Source: an uncultured Faecalibacterium sp.
GTDB taxonomy: Bacteria; Bacillota; Clostridia; Oscillospirales; Ruminococcaceae
DNA: 53,306 bases
Reading direction: 5' to 3'
Assembly: GCA_944386015.1 (NCBI GenBank)
Contig: CALWZK010000010.1
Location: forward strand, 1-53,306
How positions within the stretch are numbered: the first letter of the stretch is position 1; each line of letters begins with the position of its first letter. The notes beneath the pieces are model-generated. The model was not told where the DNA came from. It was given only the letters and a program-made list of their open reading frames with translations, and made no database searches. A program made the translations under genes and the position numbers. This document shows positions 34,169-42,199 of the stretch, in pieces.

Positions 34169-35344
34169 TCAGCCCTCGATGCCGGCCCGGTAGAGGTAGG
34201 GGTCGCTCTTGAAGCTGTCAAAGCTGTACAGCACCAGGATCTGGTCGTAGTCGTTGTCAGCGATCAGGGCGTCCAGGCCGTAGTTGTAGTTCCGCAGGTC
34301 CACCACGTCGATCTGGGCGTAGTTGGCGGTGAGGAAGGGGACGAAGGAGTTGGCGTAGCTGTCCTTGATCACCAGGATCCGGCCCTGGCCGTCCCCCTCC
34401 ACCCGGCTCAGGCCGTTGTTGCCATGGAGGAAGGCCGCATATTTGTCATAGACTGCCAGCTTGTCCAGGTCGTACAGGCCGGTGGTCTCGCCCGCCTCGG
34501 GCATGCCGGGGCCGGTGACGGTGTAGATGGTGAGAGGGTTGTCCAGGTCGTAGTAGGTGAGGGTGTCTGGCTGGGCGTTCCAGGTCCGGGCCCGGGAATA
34601 GAAGGTGCCGTAGAAGTTTTCCACTTCCACCGCCTGGTGGCTGGCCAGGTCAAAGGGGGTCAGCCCCAGCAGATCGCACAGCTGGCTGTAGGCGTACCAG
34701 GCCCCCAGGGTGGTCCAGTGGTGGTCGGTTCGGTAGTAGATATACTCGTCCTTGTGGCTGACCAGGGTGTCCTCCACCGACACGAAGGTGCCGCCGGCCT
34801 GCTCCACCGCCTGCTGGATCTGGCTCAGATAGGCGTTCTCGTCCAGCAGGGGGGCCGCTGCCGGCACCCGCTCGGGGTAGATCACCGAGGCGGCGGGCAC
34901 CACCATGGCATACACCCTGCCGGGGTAGCGGGCGGCCAGAGAGGCCACCGCCGCCGTGTTCCGGGGGAAGGTCTTTTCCTCGCTGGACACCAGGCCGAAG
35001 GTGCGGTTGAACATCTGGCCTTCGCTGCCCAGCAGCACCCCGCCGCTCTGGGTCTTCTGGAACAGGGCCGTCTCCACAAAGCTCTGGAGGCTGATCCAGC
35101 CGTCCCGGCCGGGGATCTGGTCCTTGGTGTACTGGGTGTAGCTGCTGAAGAAATTGTTCAGCCCCTTGGCCGTCAGGATCTGGGCGGTGACGGCGGGGCG
35201 CTGGGTCAGGGTGGTGTTTTCCAGCTCGCTGATCTGGTGGTCCGGGGTGAAGAGATCCAGCACAAAGACCCCCACGAAAAAGACGCTGAACAGGATCAGC
35301 ACCGGGTAGTGGATCAAGCCGCCCCGTTTTTTCTTTTGTTCCAT
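34169..35344 (-). CDS. DHHW-family cell-surface protein (AlgX/AlgJ-like SGNH fold)
   Basis: The 391-residue protein has an N-terminal membrane anchor (basic KKKRGG, then a hydrophobic helix) and an extracellular domain with YYRTDHHWTTLGAWYAY, the signature that names the DHHW family. Other SGNH-like marks are FSSYTQYTKDQIPGRDGW, VVPAASVIYPERVP and the C-terminal ILVIKDSYANSFVPFL, with the Asp-Ser pair. Such proteins pair with MBOAT enzymes and complete the transfer of acyl groups to exported polysaccharides. It lies 12 bases after the MBOAT gene, last in that operon. The polymer it modifies is unknown. Confidence 0.88.
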   Translation of the reverse strand: MEQKKKRGGLIHYPVLILFSVFFVGVFVLDLFTPDHQISELENTTLTQRPAVTAQILTAKGLNNFFSSYTQYTKDQIPGRDGWISLQSFVETALFQKTQSGGVLLGSEGQMFNRTFGLVSSEEKTFPRNTAAVASLAARYPGRVYAMVVPAASVIYPERVPAAAPLLDENAYLSQIQQAVEQAGGTFVSVEDTLVSHKDEYIYYRTDHHWTTLGAWYAYSQLCDLLGLTPFDLASHQAVEVENFYGTFYSRARTWNAQPDTLTYYDLDNPLTIYTVTGPGMPEAGETTGLYDLDKLAVYDKYAAFLHGNNGLSRVEGDGQGRILVIKDSYANSFVPFLTANYAQIDVVDLRNYNYGLDALIADNDYDQILVLYSFDSFKSDPYLYRAGIEG

Positions 35345-35356
35345 GGCGCAGCCTCC

Positions 35357-36775
35357 TTAGAAGTTGAAGTAGAGGAAGGGACTGTTGGTGCTGCCCACCA
35401 CATAGGCGGTGGAGACCACCAGCAGCAGCCCCACCGTCAGCACTCGGGTCCAGCTGCGGCGCTTGAGCAGATCCCACAGCCTGCCGATGAGGGGGGTGCA
35501 GCAGACCGCCGACACCGCCAGCAGAACCCCGTAGTTCCGCAGGAAGTAGACGGGGGACACGCCCCTCGAGGGGAGGAACAGCTTCTGGAACAGCAGCCCG
35601 AACTGGACCCCGGGGTCGTTGCCCACAAACATGGCCCAGCCCACCACCACAAAGAACAGCGTGTAGATGTGGGGCCAGATTTTGCCCTTCTCCAGGTATT
35701 TCAGCAGGAACAGCTTTTCCACCGCCAGCAGCACAAAGTAGTACAGGCCCCAGCAGATGAAGTTCCAGTCGGCGCCGTGCCAGACGCCGGTCAGCAGCTC
35801 CACGATGAACAGGTTGAGGATCTGGCGTTTCAGGCCCTTGCGGTTGCCCCCCAGGGGGATATACACATACTCCCGGAACCAGCCCGACAGAGTCATGTGC
35901 CACCGGCGCCAGAACTCGGTGATGGAGCCCGAAATATAGGGATAGTTGAAGTTCTGGGGGAACTCAAAGCCCATCATCTTGCCCATGCCGATGGCCATCA
36001 TGGAGTAGCCCGAGAAGTCAAAGTAGAGCTGGAAGCTGTAGGCCAGCACCCCCAGCCAAACCAGGGCGGTGGAGGCGTTGGCCAGACCCACAAAGGTCAC
36101 CGAGGCGTCGTCCGCCACCCCGATGATGTCGGTCCACAAAGCGCCGATGGTGTCGGCCAGCAGCACCTTTTTGGCCAGGCCGAAGGTGAAGATGGTTATC
36201 CCCTCCTCGATCTGGGCCAGGGAATAGCGGTGCTTGTAGACGTGGAGCTGGGCCGCCACATCCCGGTATTTCACGATGGGGCCGGCGATCAGCTGGGGGA
36301 ACATCACCACATAGGCGCCGAAGTCGATGATGTTTTTCTCGGTGGCCACGTTCCGGCGGTAGACGTCGATGGTGTAGGACAAAGTCTGGAAGGTGTAGAA
36401 GCTGATGCCCAGGGGCAGGACGCTGATCCCCTCGATGGGGGCAAAGCTTGTCCCCAGCAGGGCGTTGGCGCTTTCCAGCACAAAGTTTGCGTATTTGAAG
36501 TAAAACAGCATCCCCAGGCTGCCCACCAGGGCCACCCCCAGCAGCACTTTCCGGGCGATGGGGCTGGAGTCAAACCTGCCCAGCCCCAGGCCGCACAGAT
36601 AGTTGATAAGGATCAGACCCAGCATCACCGGGAAAAACCGCACCTCGCCCCAGCAGTAGAACACCAGGCTGCAGAGGAACAGGACGGTGTTTTTGGCTTT
36701 GGCGGGGGCGATATAGTAGGCCGCCAGGGTAAAAGGCAGAAAATGAAACAGGAAGATGATGGAACTGAATAGCAA
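35357..36775 (-). CDS. MBOAT-family membrane O-acyltransferase (AlgI/DltB/PatA-like)
   Basis: This 472-residue polytopic enzyme moves acyl groups across the membrane for polysaccharide O-acetylation. Family marks are the N-terminal FSSIIFLFHFLPFTLAAYY, SGYSMMAIGMGKMMGFEFPQ, FWRRWHMTLSGWFREYVYIP, PLGGNRKG and the catalytic His in LLTGVWHGADWNFICWGLYY. The gene appears to start with TTG at 36775, nine bases after GGAGA; no ATG fits. It is followed closely by its DHHW partner and preceded by a DUF4358-like lipoprotein, a trio often found together in Clostridia. Confidence 0.93.
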   Translation of the reverse strand: MLFSSIIFLFHFLPFTLAAYYIAPAKAKNTVLFLCSLVFYCWGEVRFFPVMLGLILINYLCGLGLGRFDSSPIARKVLLGVALVGSLGMLFYFKYANFVLESANALLGTSFAPIEGISVLPLGISFYTFQTLSYTIDVYRRNVATEKNIIDFGAYVVMFPQLIAGPIVKYRDVAAQLHVYKHRYSLAQIEEGITIFTFGLAKKVLLADTIGALWTDIIGVADDASVTFVGLANASTALVWLGVLAYSFQLYFDFSGYSMMAIGMGKMMGFEFPQNFNYPYISGSITEFWRRWHMTLSGWFREYVYIPLGGNRKGLKRQILNLFIVELLTGVWHGADWNFICWGLYYFVLLAVEKLFLLKYLEKGKIWPHIYTLFFVVVGWAMFVGNDPGVQFGLLFQKLFLPSRGVSPVYFLRNYGVLLAVSAVCCTPLIGRLWDLLKRRSWTRVLTVGLLLVVSTAYVVGSTNSPFLYFNF

Positions 36776-36832
36776 AGCCGTCTCTCCTTCCAGCGAGCGG
36801 GAGAAAGTCTGGTTCAGACCATCCCCATGTCA

Positions 36833-36864
36833 AAGAAGAGCCGATGCCCGAGGGCATTGGCTCT
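36833..36864 (-). terminator. Hairpin between the lipoprotein and MBOAT genes
   Basis: On the minus strand AGAGCCAATGCCC pairs with GGGCATCGGCTCT and is followed by TCTTT. The T-run is short, so it may only reduce readthrough from the lipoprotein gene into the MBOAT gene. Confidence 0.6.
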
Positions 36865-36882
36865 ATGTCGCGTGCAAAACTA

Positions 36883-37473
36883 TTACTGGGCGTAGGTGCT
36901 CATCACATCGTCCACAGCCTGGTTCAGGTCAGCGGTGGCCTCGTTGGAGGCGATGACCATCACCACCAGGTTGTCCCGGCCCGAGATCACCGCGTCGGCC
37001 ACGTTGGTCTGGGCCTGGGCGAACTCGGCATAGTTGCCGTAGAAGGCCACCTGGTCCTCCTTGTAGGTTTCCAGCTGCTGGCAGATGGCGTCAGCCTTGC
37101 CTTCAGCGGGCTGGATCACCAGCACCAGGCCGGCGTCCCCGTTGTCGTTGCTCTTGACCCCCTTGTAGGAGACCACGTCGTCGGCAGCCAGGCCGAAGTC
37201 ATACTCGATGTTCATGGCTGCAATCTCGAACTGGTTGGAGATGGGGTTGGCCTCCAGCAGCTGGGAGACGATGGCGTCCAGATCCGCCGAGCCGTTCTCA
37301 CTGCCGGTCTTGGCCTCGCCGCTGGTGGAAGCGGCCGAAGAAGCCTCCCCCGAGGAAGCAGCCTCCGAAGAGGCAGCCGGGGCGGAAGACGAAGAGCTGC
37401 TGCCGCAGCCTGCCAGCAGGGCGGCGCAGAGGATGACAGCAGTCAGCGAAAGCACAAAATTGCGTTTCATCAT
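36883..37473 (-). CDS. DUF4358-like lipoprotein
   Basis: This 196-residue lipoprotein has a basic start (MMKRN), a hydrophobic h-region and the lipobox ALLAGCG with the lipid-modified Cys at about residue 23. A Ser/Ala-rich linker of about 35 residues leads to a folded domain with AMNIEYDFGLAADDVVSYKG, QQLETYKEDQVAFYGNY and NLVVMVIASNEATADL, resembling DUF4358. Members sit beside MBOAT/DHHW genes. It is predicted on the outer membrane face and may assist the O-acylation machine. No experimental role is known to me. The start has AAAAGGAAA before it. Confidence 0.82.
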   Translation of the reverse strand: MMKRNFVLSLTAVILCAALLAGCGSSSSSSAPAASSEAASSGEASSAASTSGEAKTGSENGSADLDAIVSQLLEANPISNQFEIAAMNIEYDFGLAADDVVSYKGVKSNDNGDAGLVLVIQPAEGKADAICQQLETYKEDQVAFYGNYAEFAQAQTNVADAVISGRDNLVVMVIASNEATADLNQAVDDVMSTYAQ

Positions 37474-37625
37474 GGGATTTCCTTTTCCTTCTCTCGATTC
37501 AATTGGGGGTGCAGACCCAGCGGGCCCGCTGCCCCAGAGGTTTTCAAAAACCACGTTTATCTTATCATATCGGGCTGCAAAAAGCAATCGGGCCCAAAAC
37601 TTTCACAACCCCTTCGGGGGCTGTT

Positions 37626-38552
37626 TCAGCCCGCCGCGGCGATCTCTTTCAGCTGGGCGATATAGGCCTCGAACACCAGGCCGCTGGCATTGATTTTGGC
37701 GGCGTTTTCGGGGCCCACATACCGCCAGTGCCAGGGCTCATAGGTGATCTCGGTGAGGGCCTCGGCCTGCTCCCCCTTGGGGTACCGGAGGATGAAGCCG
37801 TATTCCTCCGCGTGCTGGCACAGCCAGGTGAAGGCGGTGGTGTTCTCAAAGCCGGTGTCCAGGTCGGTGAAGTCGGGGCAGTTCAGGTCGGCGGCCAGGC
37901 CGCAGTTGTGCTCGGAATAGCCCGGGGGGTTCACCACCCCCGCCGCCATCTCCTTGGCGGTGGCCTCGTCGTAGCCCTGGTTCAGATACTGCTGGGTCTT
38001 GTTGTTGTAGAGGGTGGTCTGGTAGTCCACGCTGCGGTAGCCGCTCTGCATCCAGATGGTGATGCCGTCGGCGGCGGCCGCTGCCTGCATCTTGAGGAAG
38101 GCGTCTGCCGCCTCGGTCTGCAGGGTCTTGTTGATGGCGGTGGAGGAACCGCACTCCTTGGTGTCAAAGGTATAGTCCTCGGGCATGGGGGTGTCGTGGT
38201 TCACCAGCACCATCCGGGGGTCTGCCAGCATGGCGGAAGCCTCGGCGGCGGTGAGGCCCAACGCATTCTGGGGCTGGGCCGGGGCCTGGGAGGCGGCGCT
38301 GCTGGCTGCACTCTGGGACGAAGCAGGGGCGGTGCTGCCGGCCTCGGGCCGGGAGGACGCCGCCGAAGCGGCAGAGCCGGCGCGGATCCGGTTCACCGCA
38401 AAGGAAACACCCCCTGCCACAATGGCAAGGGCACAGACCAGGACCGCCAGACGCCGGGCAGCGCGGCGGCGCCGGCGGCGGCGGATTTCCGCCCGGGTCA
38501 GCCGGCGGTGGACCGGCCGGCGGGGCGGCTCATGGGGCATAGGCTGCTGCAT
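37626..38552 (-). CDS. VanY-type M15 D-alanyl-D-alanine carboxypeptidase
   Basis: The 308-residue protein has a short cytoplasmic tail very rich in Arg (RAEIRRRRRRRAARR), one membrane helix, a Ser/Ala linker and an M15B peptidase domain. The zinc ligands are in PPGYSEHNCGLAADL (SxHxxGxAxD) and YEPWHWRYVG (ExxHxRYVG-like), with SGYRSVDYQ as the substrate-binding motif. It trims peptidoglycan stem peptides outside the cell. AGAGAGG lies eight bases before the ATG. In this genome, resistance function is unlikely, as no van ligase or dehydrogenase is nearby. It is divergent from spoVAC. Confidence 0.93.
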   Translation of the reverse strand: MQQPMPHEPPRRPVHRRLTRAEIRRRRRRRAARRLAVLVCALAIVAGGVSFAVNRIRAGSAASAASSRPEAGSTAPASSQSAASSAASQAPAQPQNALGLTAAEASAMLADPRMVLVNHDTPMPEDYTFDTKECGSSTAINKTLQTEAADAFLKMQAAAAADGITIWMQSGYRSVDYQTTLYNNKTQQYLNQGYDEATAKEMAAGVVNPPGYSEHNCGLAADLNCPDFTDLDTGFENTTAFTWLCQHAEEYGFILRYPKGEQAEALTEITYEPWHWRYVGPENAAKINASGLVFEAYIAQLKEIAAAG

Positions 38553-38589
38553 AGCAAAGAACCTCTCTTCTCAACCAACACTCACAAAG

Positions 38590-38619
38590 GTATATTCACG
38601 CCGGGCCCCGGGCAGACTA
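38590..38619 (+). promoter_or_regulatory. Candidate sigma-G/F promoter of the spoVA operon
   Basis: GTATA (38590-38594), 18 bases, then CAGACTA (38613-38619). The first matches the forespore -35 (GHATR), and the second differs at one position from CATnnTA. Position and spacing fit the known forespore expression of spoVA genes. Confidence 0.45.
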
Positions 38620-38650
38620 ACTGCCAAACAAAGGAGCGAGGCGAAGATTC

Positions 38651-39094
38651 ATGCATCTTTCCATCCAGGAATACGCCCGCCGGGTCCGCCGGGCGGGGCC
38701 CCCTTCCCCCATCGGGAAGGACTGTCTGTGGGCCTTCGGGACGGGGGGCACCATCTGCCTGGTGGGGGAACTGTTCCGCCAGCGGTATCTGGCCGCCGGG
38801 GCTGACCCCCAGACGGCGGGGACCCTCACCAGCTGCACCCTGATTTTGCTGTCGGCCATCTTCACCACCCTGGGGTGGTACCAGAAGCTGGCCGTCCGCG
38901 CAGGGGCGGGGAGCCTGGTGCCCATCACCGGCTTTGCCAACTCGGTGGTCAGCGCCGCCATCGAGTTCCAGTCCGAGGGGCGGATCACCGGCACAGGCGC
39001 CAAGATGTTCGTCATCGCCGGGCCGGTCATCGTCTATGGGACATTGGCCTCGGCGGTGTACGGGTTTCTGATCTGGCTGGCGGGACTCACATAG
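38651..39094 (+). CDS. spoVAC: SpoVAC, spore dipicolinate channel protein
   Basis: This 147-residue inner forespore membrane protein contributes to the channel that moves Ca-dipicolinate into the spore and out at germination. It has several hydrophobic helices. FGTGGTICLVGELFRQ, GWYQKLAVRAGAGSLVPITG and FANSVVSAAIEFQSEGRITG are characteristic; they are followed by GAKMFVIAGPVIVYG. CAAAGGAGCGAGG precedes the ATG. It is the first gene of a spoVAC-AD-AE set. Confidence 0.95.
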   Translation: MHLSIQEYARRVRRAGPPSPIGKDCLWAFGTGGTICLVGELFRQRYLAAGADPQTAGTLTSCTLILLSAIFTTLGWYQKLAVRAGAGSLVPITGFANSVVSAAIEFQSEGRITGTGAKMFVIAGPVIVYGTLASAVYGFLIWLAGLT

Positions 39095-39192
39095 AGGATA
39101 CGCCCGCCGGACAAAAAATATTGCAAAATCTGGGCGGGGAAGAAAAATTTCCCGCCCGGATGGGAAATCACCGGAAAGGAGGGGGTGGTTCC

Positions 39193-40212
39193 ATGGCCCT
39201 GCGGCATGGCGACACCCTGCTGTTCCCTGCGCCGCCGGTCATCGCGGCCCATGCGGCGGTGGGAGGAAAAAAGGAAGGGGAGGGCCCCCTGGCGGCAGGG
39301 TTTGACCAGCTGAGCCGGGACAACTTCTTCGGCCAGAAAAACTGGGAGGCCGCCGAAAAGGCCCTGCAGCTGCGGGCAGCCCGGCTCTGCCTGGAAAAGG
39401 CGGGGGCCGGCGAGCGGTCGGTGGACCTGGCCCTGGCAGGAGACCTGCAGGCCCAGTGCACCGCCTCCAACTACACCATGCGGGAGCTGGACATCCCCTT
39501 TGCGGGGCTGTTCGGGGCCTGCAGCACCATGGCCGAGGCCCTGGGGCTGGGGGCCGCCTTCTGCGCCGGAGGGATGGCGGAGGGGGTGCTGGCCATGGCC
39601 TCCAGCCATTTCTGCGCCGCCGAGCGGGAGTTCCGCACCCCGCTGAACTACGGCGCCTTCCGCACCCCCACCTCCCAGTGGACCGCCACCGCCGCGGGCT
39701 GCTGCCTGCTGCGGCCGGCGGGGCCGGGGGTGCAGATCCGGGCCGTCACCCTGGGGCGGGTGGTGGACTACCGGGTCAGCGACATCACCAACATGGGGGC
39801 CGCCATGGCCCCCGCCGCTGCCGCCACCCTGCTGCACTATCTGGCCGACACCCACACCCAGCCCTCCAGCCTGGACTGCATCTACACCGGGGACCTGGGC
39901 CGGGTGGGCAGCCGGCTGCTGGAAGAAATCCTGGAAGGGGAAGGGGTCACCGGCTTCCATCATGAGGACTGCGGCTGCCTGCTCTACGGGGCAGACCCCC
40001 GGGTCCACAGCGGCGGGTCGGGGCCCGGCTGCTGCGCCAGCGTCCTGTCCGCTCACATCCTGCCCCGGCTGGAAGCGGGGCAGCTGAGACGGGTGGTGTT
40101 CATCGCCACCGGGGCTTTGATGAGCCAGACCACCTTTTTGCAAAAGGAGACCATCCCGGCCATCGCCCATCTGGTGGAGCTGGCCGCCCCCGCCCCCGCA
40201 GAGGAGGAATGA
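39193..40212 (+). CDS. spoVAD: SpoVAD, dipicolinate-binding spore protein
   Basis: This 339-residue thiolase-fold protein binds dipicolinic acid on the spore inner membrane. It has DQLSRDNFFGQKNWEAAEKA, LALAGDLQAQCTASNYTMR, FAGLFGACSTMAEALGLGA, MASSHFCAAEREFRTPLNYG and DITNMGAAMAPAAAATL, all typical of the family. AAAGGAGGGGG stands before the ATG, about 100 bases after spoVAC. The ATGA at its end overlaps a possible upstream start of spoVAE. Confidence 0.96.
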   Translation: MALRHGDTLLFPAPPVIAAHAAVGGKKEGEGPLAAGFDQLSRDNFFGQKNWEAAEKALQLRAARLCLEKAGAGERSVDLALAGDLQAQCTASNYTMRELDIPFAGLFGACSTMAEALGLGAAFCAGGMAEGVLAMASSHFCAAEREFRTPLNYGAFRTPTSQWTATAAGCCLLRPAGPGVQIRAVTLGRVVDYRVSDITNMGAAMAPAAAATLLHYLADTHTQPSSLDCIYTGDLGRVGSRLLEEILEGEGVTGFHHEDCGCLLYGADPRVHSGGSGPGCCASVLSAHILPRLEAGQLRRVVFIATGALMSQTTFLQKETIPAIAHLVELAAPAPAEEE

Positions 40213-40214
40213 CC

Positions 40215-40571
40215 ATGCAGTATCTCTGGGCTTTTCTGGTGGGGGGCGCATTGTGCGTCATCGGCCAGATTCTGATCGACAAAACCAGCCTCACCCCCGC
40301 CCGGATTCTCACCGGCTATGTGGTGGCGGGGGTGATCCTGTCGGCTGCGGGGCTGTACGGCCCCCTGGCCGACTTTGCGGGCAGCGGGGCCTCGGTCCCC
40401 CTGCTGGGCTTCGGCCACCTGCTGGCCCAGGGGGTCCGGCAGGCGGTGGAAGAGCAGGGCCTGCTGGGCTGCCTCACCGGCGGGCTCCAGGCCGGGGCCG
40501 CCGGCATCGCCGCCAGCCTGCTGTGCGGGGTGGTGTTTTCCTTTCTGGGCAAAAGCCACGACCAGAACTGA
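40215..40571 (+). CDS. spoVAE: SpoVAE, spore membrane protein
   Basis: This 118-residue protein with four hydrophobic helices begins MQYLWAFLVGGALCVIGQIL and has DKTSLTPARILTGYVVAGVI, the standard SpoVAE start. A later GASVPLLGFGHLLAQG segment and a helix ending VFSFLGKSHD also fit. GAGGAGGA lies six bases before the ATG at 40215. An ATG at 40209 overlapping the spoVAD stop is less well placed. Confidence 0.94.
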   Translation: MQYLWAFLVGGALCVIGQILIDKTSLTPARILTGYVVAGVILSAAGLYGPLADFAGSGASVPLLGFGHLLAQGVRQAVEEQGLLGCLTGGLQAGAAGIAASLLCGVVFSFLGKSHDQN

Positions 40572-40640
40572 ACCCGCCGACCCATTCCGCCCCTCTTTGC
40601 GCCTTTGGGATGGTATCCTGAGCCAAAGGGGGTTACATAG

Positions 40641-40925
40641 ATGATTCGTTTTGCTCTGTTTGGCCTGGCCGGGCTCCCCGGCCTTTTCTGGGCGGCCCGG
40701 GGGATCGCGGGGGCCTTCCTGGGCCTGGGGCCGGGGTTTGGCCCCGGGGCCCTGGGGCTGGTGTGGGCCCTGGCCCTGGGCTGCGCCTTGGGTTGGGTCT
40801 ACCTGCCGGCGCCCGATTGGGGCCCCGACGGCCTGCTGGAAAACCCGGCAGATACAACAAAGGCCCTCCTGCCCGTTACATGGCGCGGAGAGCTTTGCTC
40901 GTCAATCGTATCGAACCAGTCGTGA
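40641..40925 (+). CDS. Small hypothetical membrane protein
   Basis: This 94-residue open frame has AAAGGGGG ten bases before its ATG and two hydrophobic stretches rich in Gly, Leu and Ala (FALFGLAGLPGLFWAARGIA and GALGLVWALALGCALGWVYL). The last 35 residues are not hydrophobic. Codon use fits the neighbourhood, but in GC-rich DNA a frame of this length can arise by chance. It follows spoVAE by 69 bases and is convergent with rpsT. Nothing recognisable. Confidence 0.35.
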   Translation: MIRFALFGLAGLPGLFWAARGIAGAFLGLGPGFGPGALGLVWALALGCALGWVYLPAPDWGPDGLLENPADTTKALLPVTWRGELCSSIVSNQS

Positions 40926-40931
40926 ACGGCT

Positions 40932-41192
40932 TTAGTCTGCCTTGTTGGCGCGCTTGGCCAGACGGCTGATCTTCCGGGACGCGGTGTTTTTCTTCAGCAC
41001 GCCCTTGGCGCGGGCCTTGTCGATCGCGGAAACAGCAGCCAGGACAGTTGCGTCCTTGTCAGCGGCTTTGGCATCGATGGCAGCGTTTGCCTTCTTGACG
41101 ACTGTTTTCAGGTTGGTCTTAATGGCCTTGTTGTGTGCCCGCTCTGCAGCAGACTGGACAACGCGGTCCTTCTGAGATTTGATGTTAGGCAA
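40932..41192 (-). CDS. rpsT: Ribosomal protein S20
   Basis: This 86-residue primary 16S rRNA-binding protein of the small subunit starts PNIKSQKDRVVQSAAERAHN and has KTNLKTVVKKANAA and the Lys/Arg-rich C-terminus GVLKKNTASRKISRLAKRAN. The start codon is TTG (41190-41192), seven bases after AAGGAGGTGG. A UUG start is also used by E. coli rpsT, where it is part of autogenous control. It is divergent from gpr, the same order as in Bacillus (rpsT, gpr, spoIIP). Confidence 0.97.
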   Translation of the reverse strand: MPNIKSQKDRVVQSAAERAHNKAIKTNLKTVVKKANAAIDAKAADKDATVLAAVSAIDKARAKGVLKKNTASRKISRLAKRANKAD

Positions 41193-41231
41193 TTCGTTCC
41201 ACCTCCTTGGCTACCTATAACAGCGCATCTT

Positions 41232-41260
41232 ATGATACCATATTCGCCGCATCTGCGCAA
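41232..41260 (-). promoter_or_regulatory. Promoter of rpsT
   Basis: On the minus strand TTGCGC (41255-41260), 17 bases, then TATCAT (41232-41237) with TGG before it, an extended -10. Confidence 0.65.
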
Positions 41261-41348
41261 GCTTTTTTTGAAATTTTGTTTGAAAAAAATTTTTTTGCCC
41301 ACACTTTGGCCAGAACAGGGGCCCCAAAGGGCCAAAGGAGGGGATTGG

Positions 41349-42143
41349 ATGCGTTCCACCGATATGGCAGACGAGCTGTTTGGCCCGGAACAGGCGGCGG
41401 GGAATGCCGCCGGTGTGCGGCTGGCCACCATGCGCCAGGGCGGGGTGGTGGTGACCCGGGTGGAGGTGGCCCGGGACGGCCTGGCCCGGCCCCGGGGCCG
41501 GTATGTGACCCTGGAAACCCCCAGCGTCAGCCTGCTGGACCAGCGGGACAACACCGTCATCGAGCTGGCCGCCGCCGAGCTGGCGGCCCTGCTGCCCCCC
41601 GCCGGGCCTGTGCTGGTGCTGGGCATCGGCAACCGCCAGGTGACGGCAGACGCCCTGGGCCCCCGGACGGTCCAGCACATCCTGGTGACCATGGGGGCGG
41701 GCCACCAGCTGCCCCTGCGGGGGATCCGCCCTGTGGCGGCCATGGCCCCGGGGGTCTCCCGGGCCGCCGGCATCAGCCTTCAGACTTTGGCCGGGGCGCT
41801 GGTGGGGGCGGTGCGGCCCTCGGCGCTGATCTGCGTGGACAGCCTCTGCTCCGCCGAGCCGGAGCGGCTGGGCCGCACCATCCAGTTTTCCGACACCGGC
41901 CTGGCCCCCGCCGCCCCCGGCAGCCCCCGGCATCTGGACGCCGCCGGGCTGGGGCTGCCGGTGATTGCGGCGGGGATCCCCACCCTGATGGATGCCCAGG
42001 AGGGGAAGGACCTGGTCGTCACCCCCCGGGCCCTGGACAGCATCATCGCCCACGGGGCCGCCCTGCTGGGGGCCGCCATCAACCGGGCTTTGCAGCCCCG
42101 GCTCACCGTCAACCAGCTGTGCTGGCTGGCGGGCCAGGCATAA
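41349..42143 (+). CDS. gpr: Gpr, germination protease
   Basis: This 264-residue protease degrades small acid-soluble proteins during spore germination. It starts MRSTDMADELFG, the R-T-D-M/L-A region where the pro-form is cut. VLVLGIGNRQVTADALGPRT, the Asp-containing core, RPVAAMAPGVSRAAGISL and GLPVIAAGIPTLMDAQE follow. The protein is somewhat shorter than the 370-residue Bacillus enzyme, as common in Clostridia. GGAGGGG precedes the ATG. The far longer open frame upstream overlaps rpsT on the other strand and is not used. Confidence 0.93.
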   Translation: MRSTDMADELFGPEQAAGNAAGVRLATMRQGGVVVTRVEVARDGLARPRGRYVTLETPSVSLLDQRDNTVIELAAAELAALLPPAGPVLVLGIGNRQVTADALGPRTVQHILVTMGAGHQLPLRGIRPVAAMAPGVSRAAGISLQTLAGALVGAVRPSALICVDSLCSAEPERLGRTIQFSDTGLAPAAPGSPRHLDAAGLGLPVIAAGIPTLMDAQEGKDLVVTPRALDSIIAHGAALLGAAINRALQPRLTVNQLCWLAGQA

Positions 42144-42167
42144 ACCCGGCCCTCTCCCGCATAGAAC
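42137..42167 (+). promoter_or_regulatory. Candidate sigma-E promoter of spoIIP
   Basis: GGCATAAA (42137-42144), 15 bases, then CATAGAAC (42160-42167) resembles the mother-cell consensus (GKMATATW with CATAYANT). The -35 overlaps the gpr stop codon. SpoIIP is a sigma-E target in Bacillus. Confidence 0.42.
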
Positions 42168-42199
42168 AGGTAGTAAGTCTGCGGGAAGGAGGCGACAGG

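Noticed and set aside
37626..38552. Vancomycin resistance vanY
   Set aside because: The M15 domain is VanY-like, but no vanHAX, vanR or vanS genes are present, so a housekeeping wall carboxypeptidase is more likely.
41207..42199. N-terminal extension of the spoIIP frame through gpr
   Set aside because: The extension is Gly/Arg/Pro-rich, lies in another frame of gpr, and SpoIIP has its own ATG with a ribosome site at 42200.
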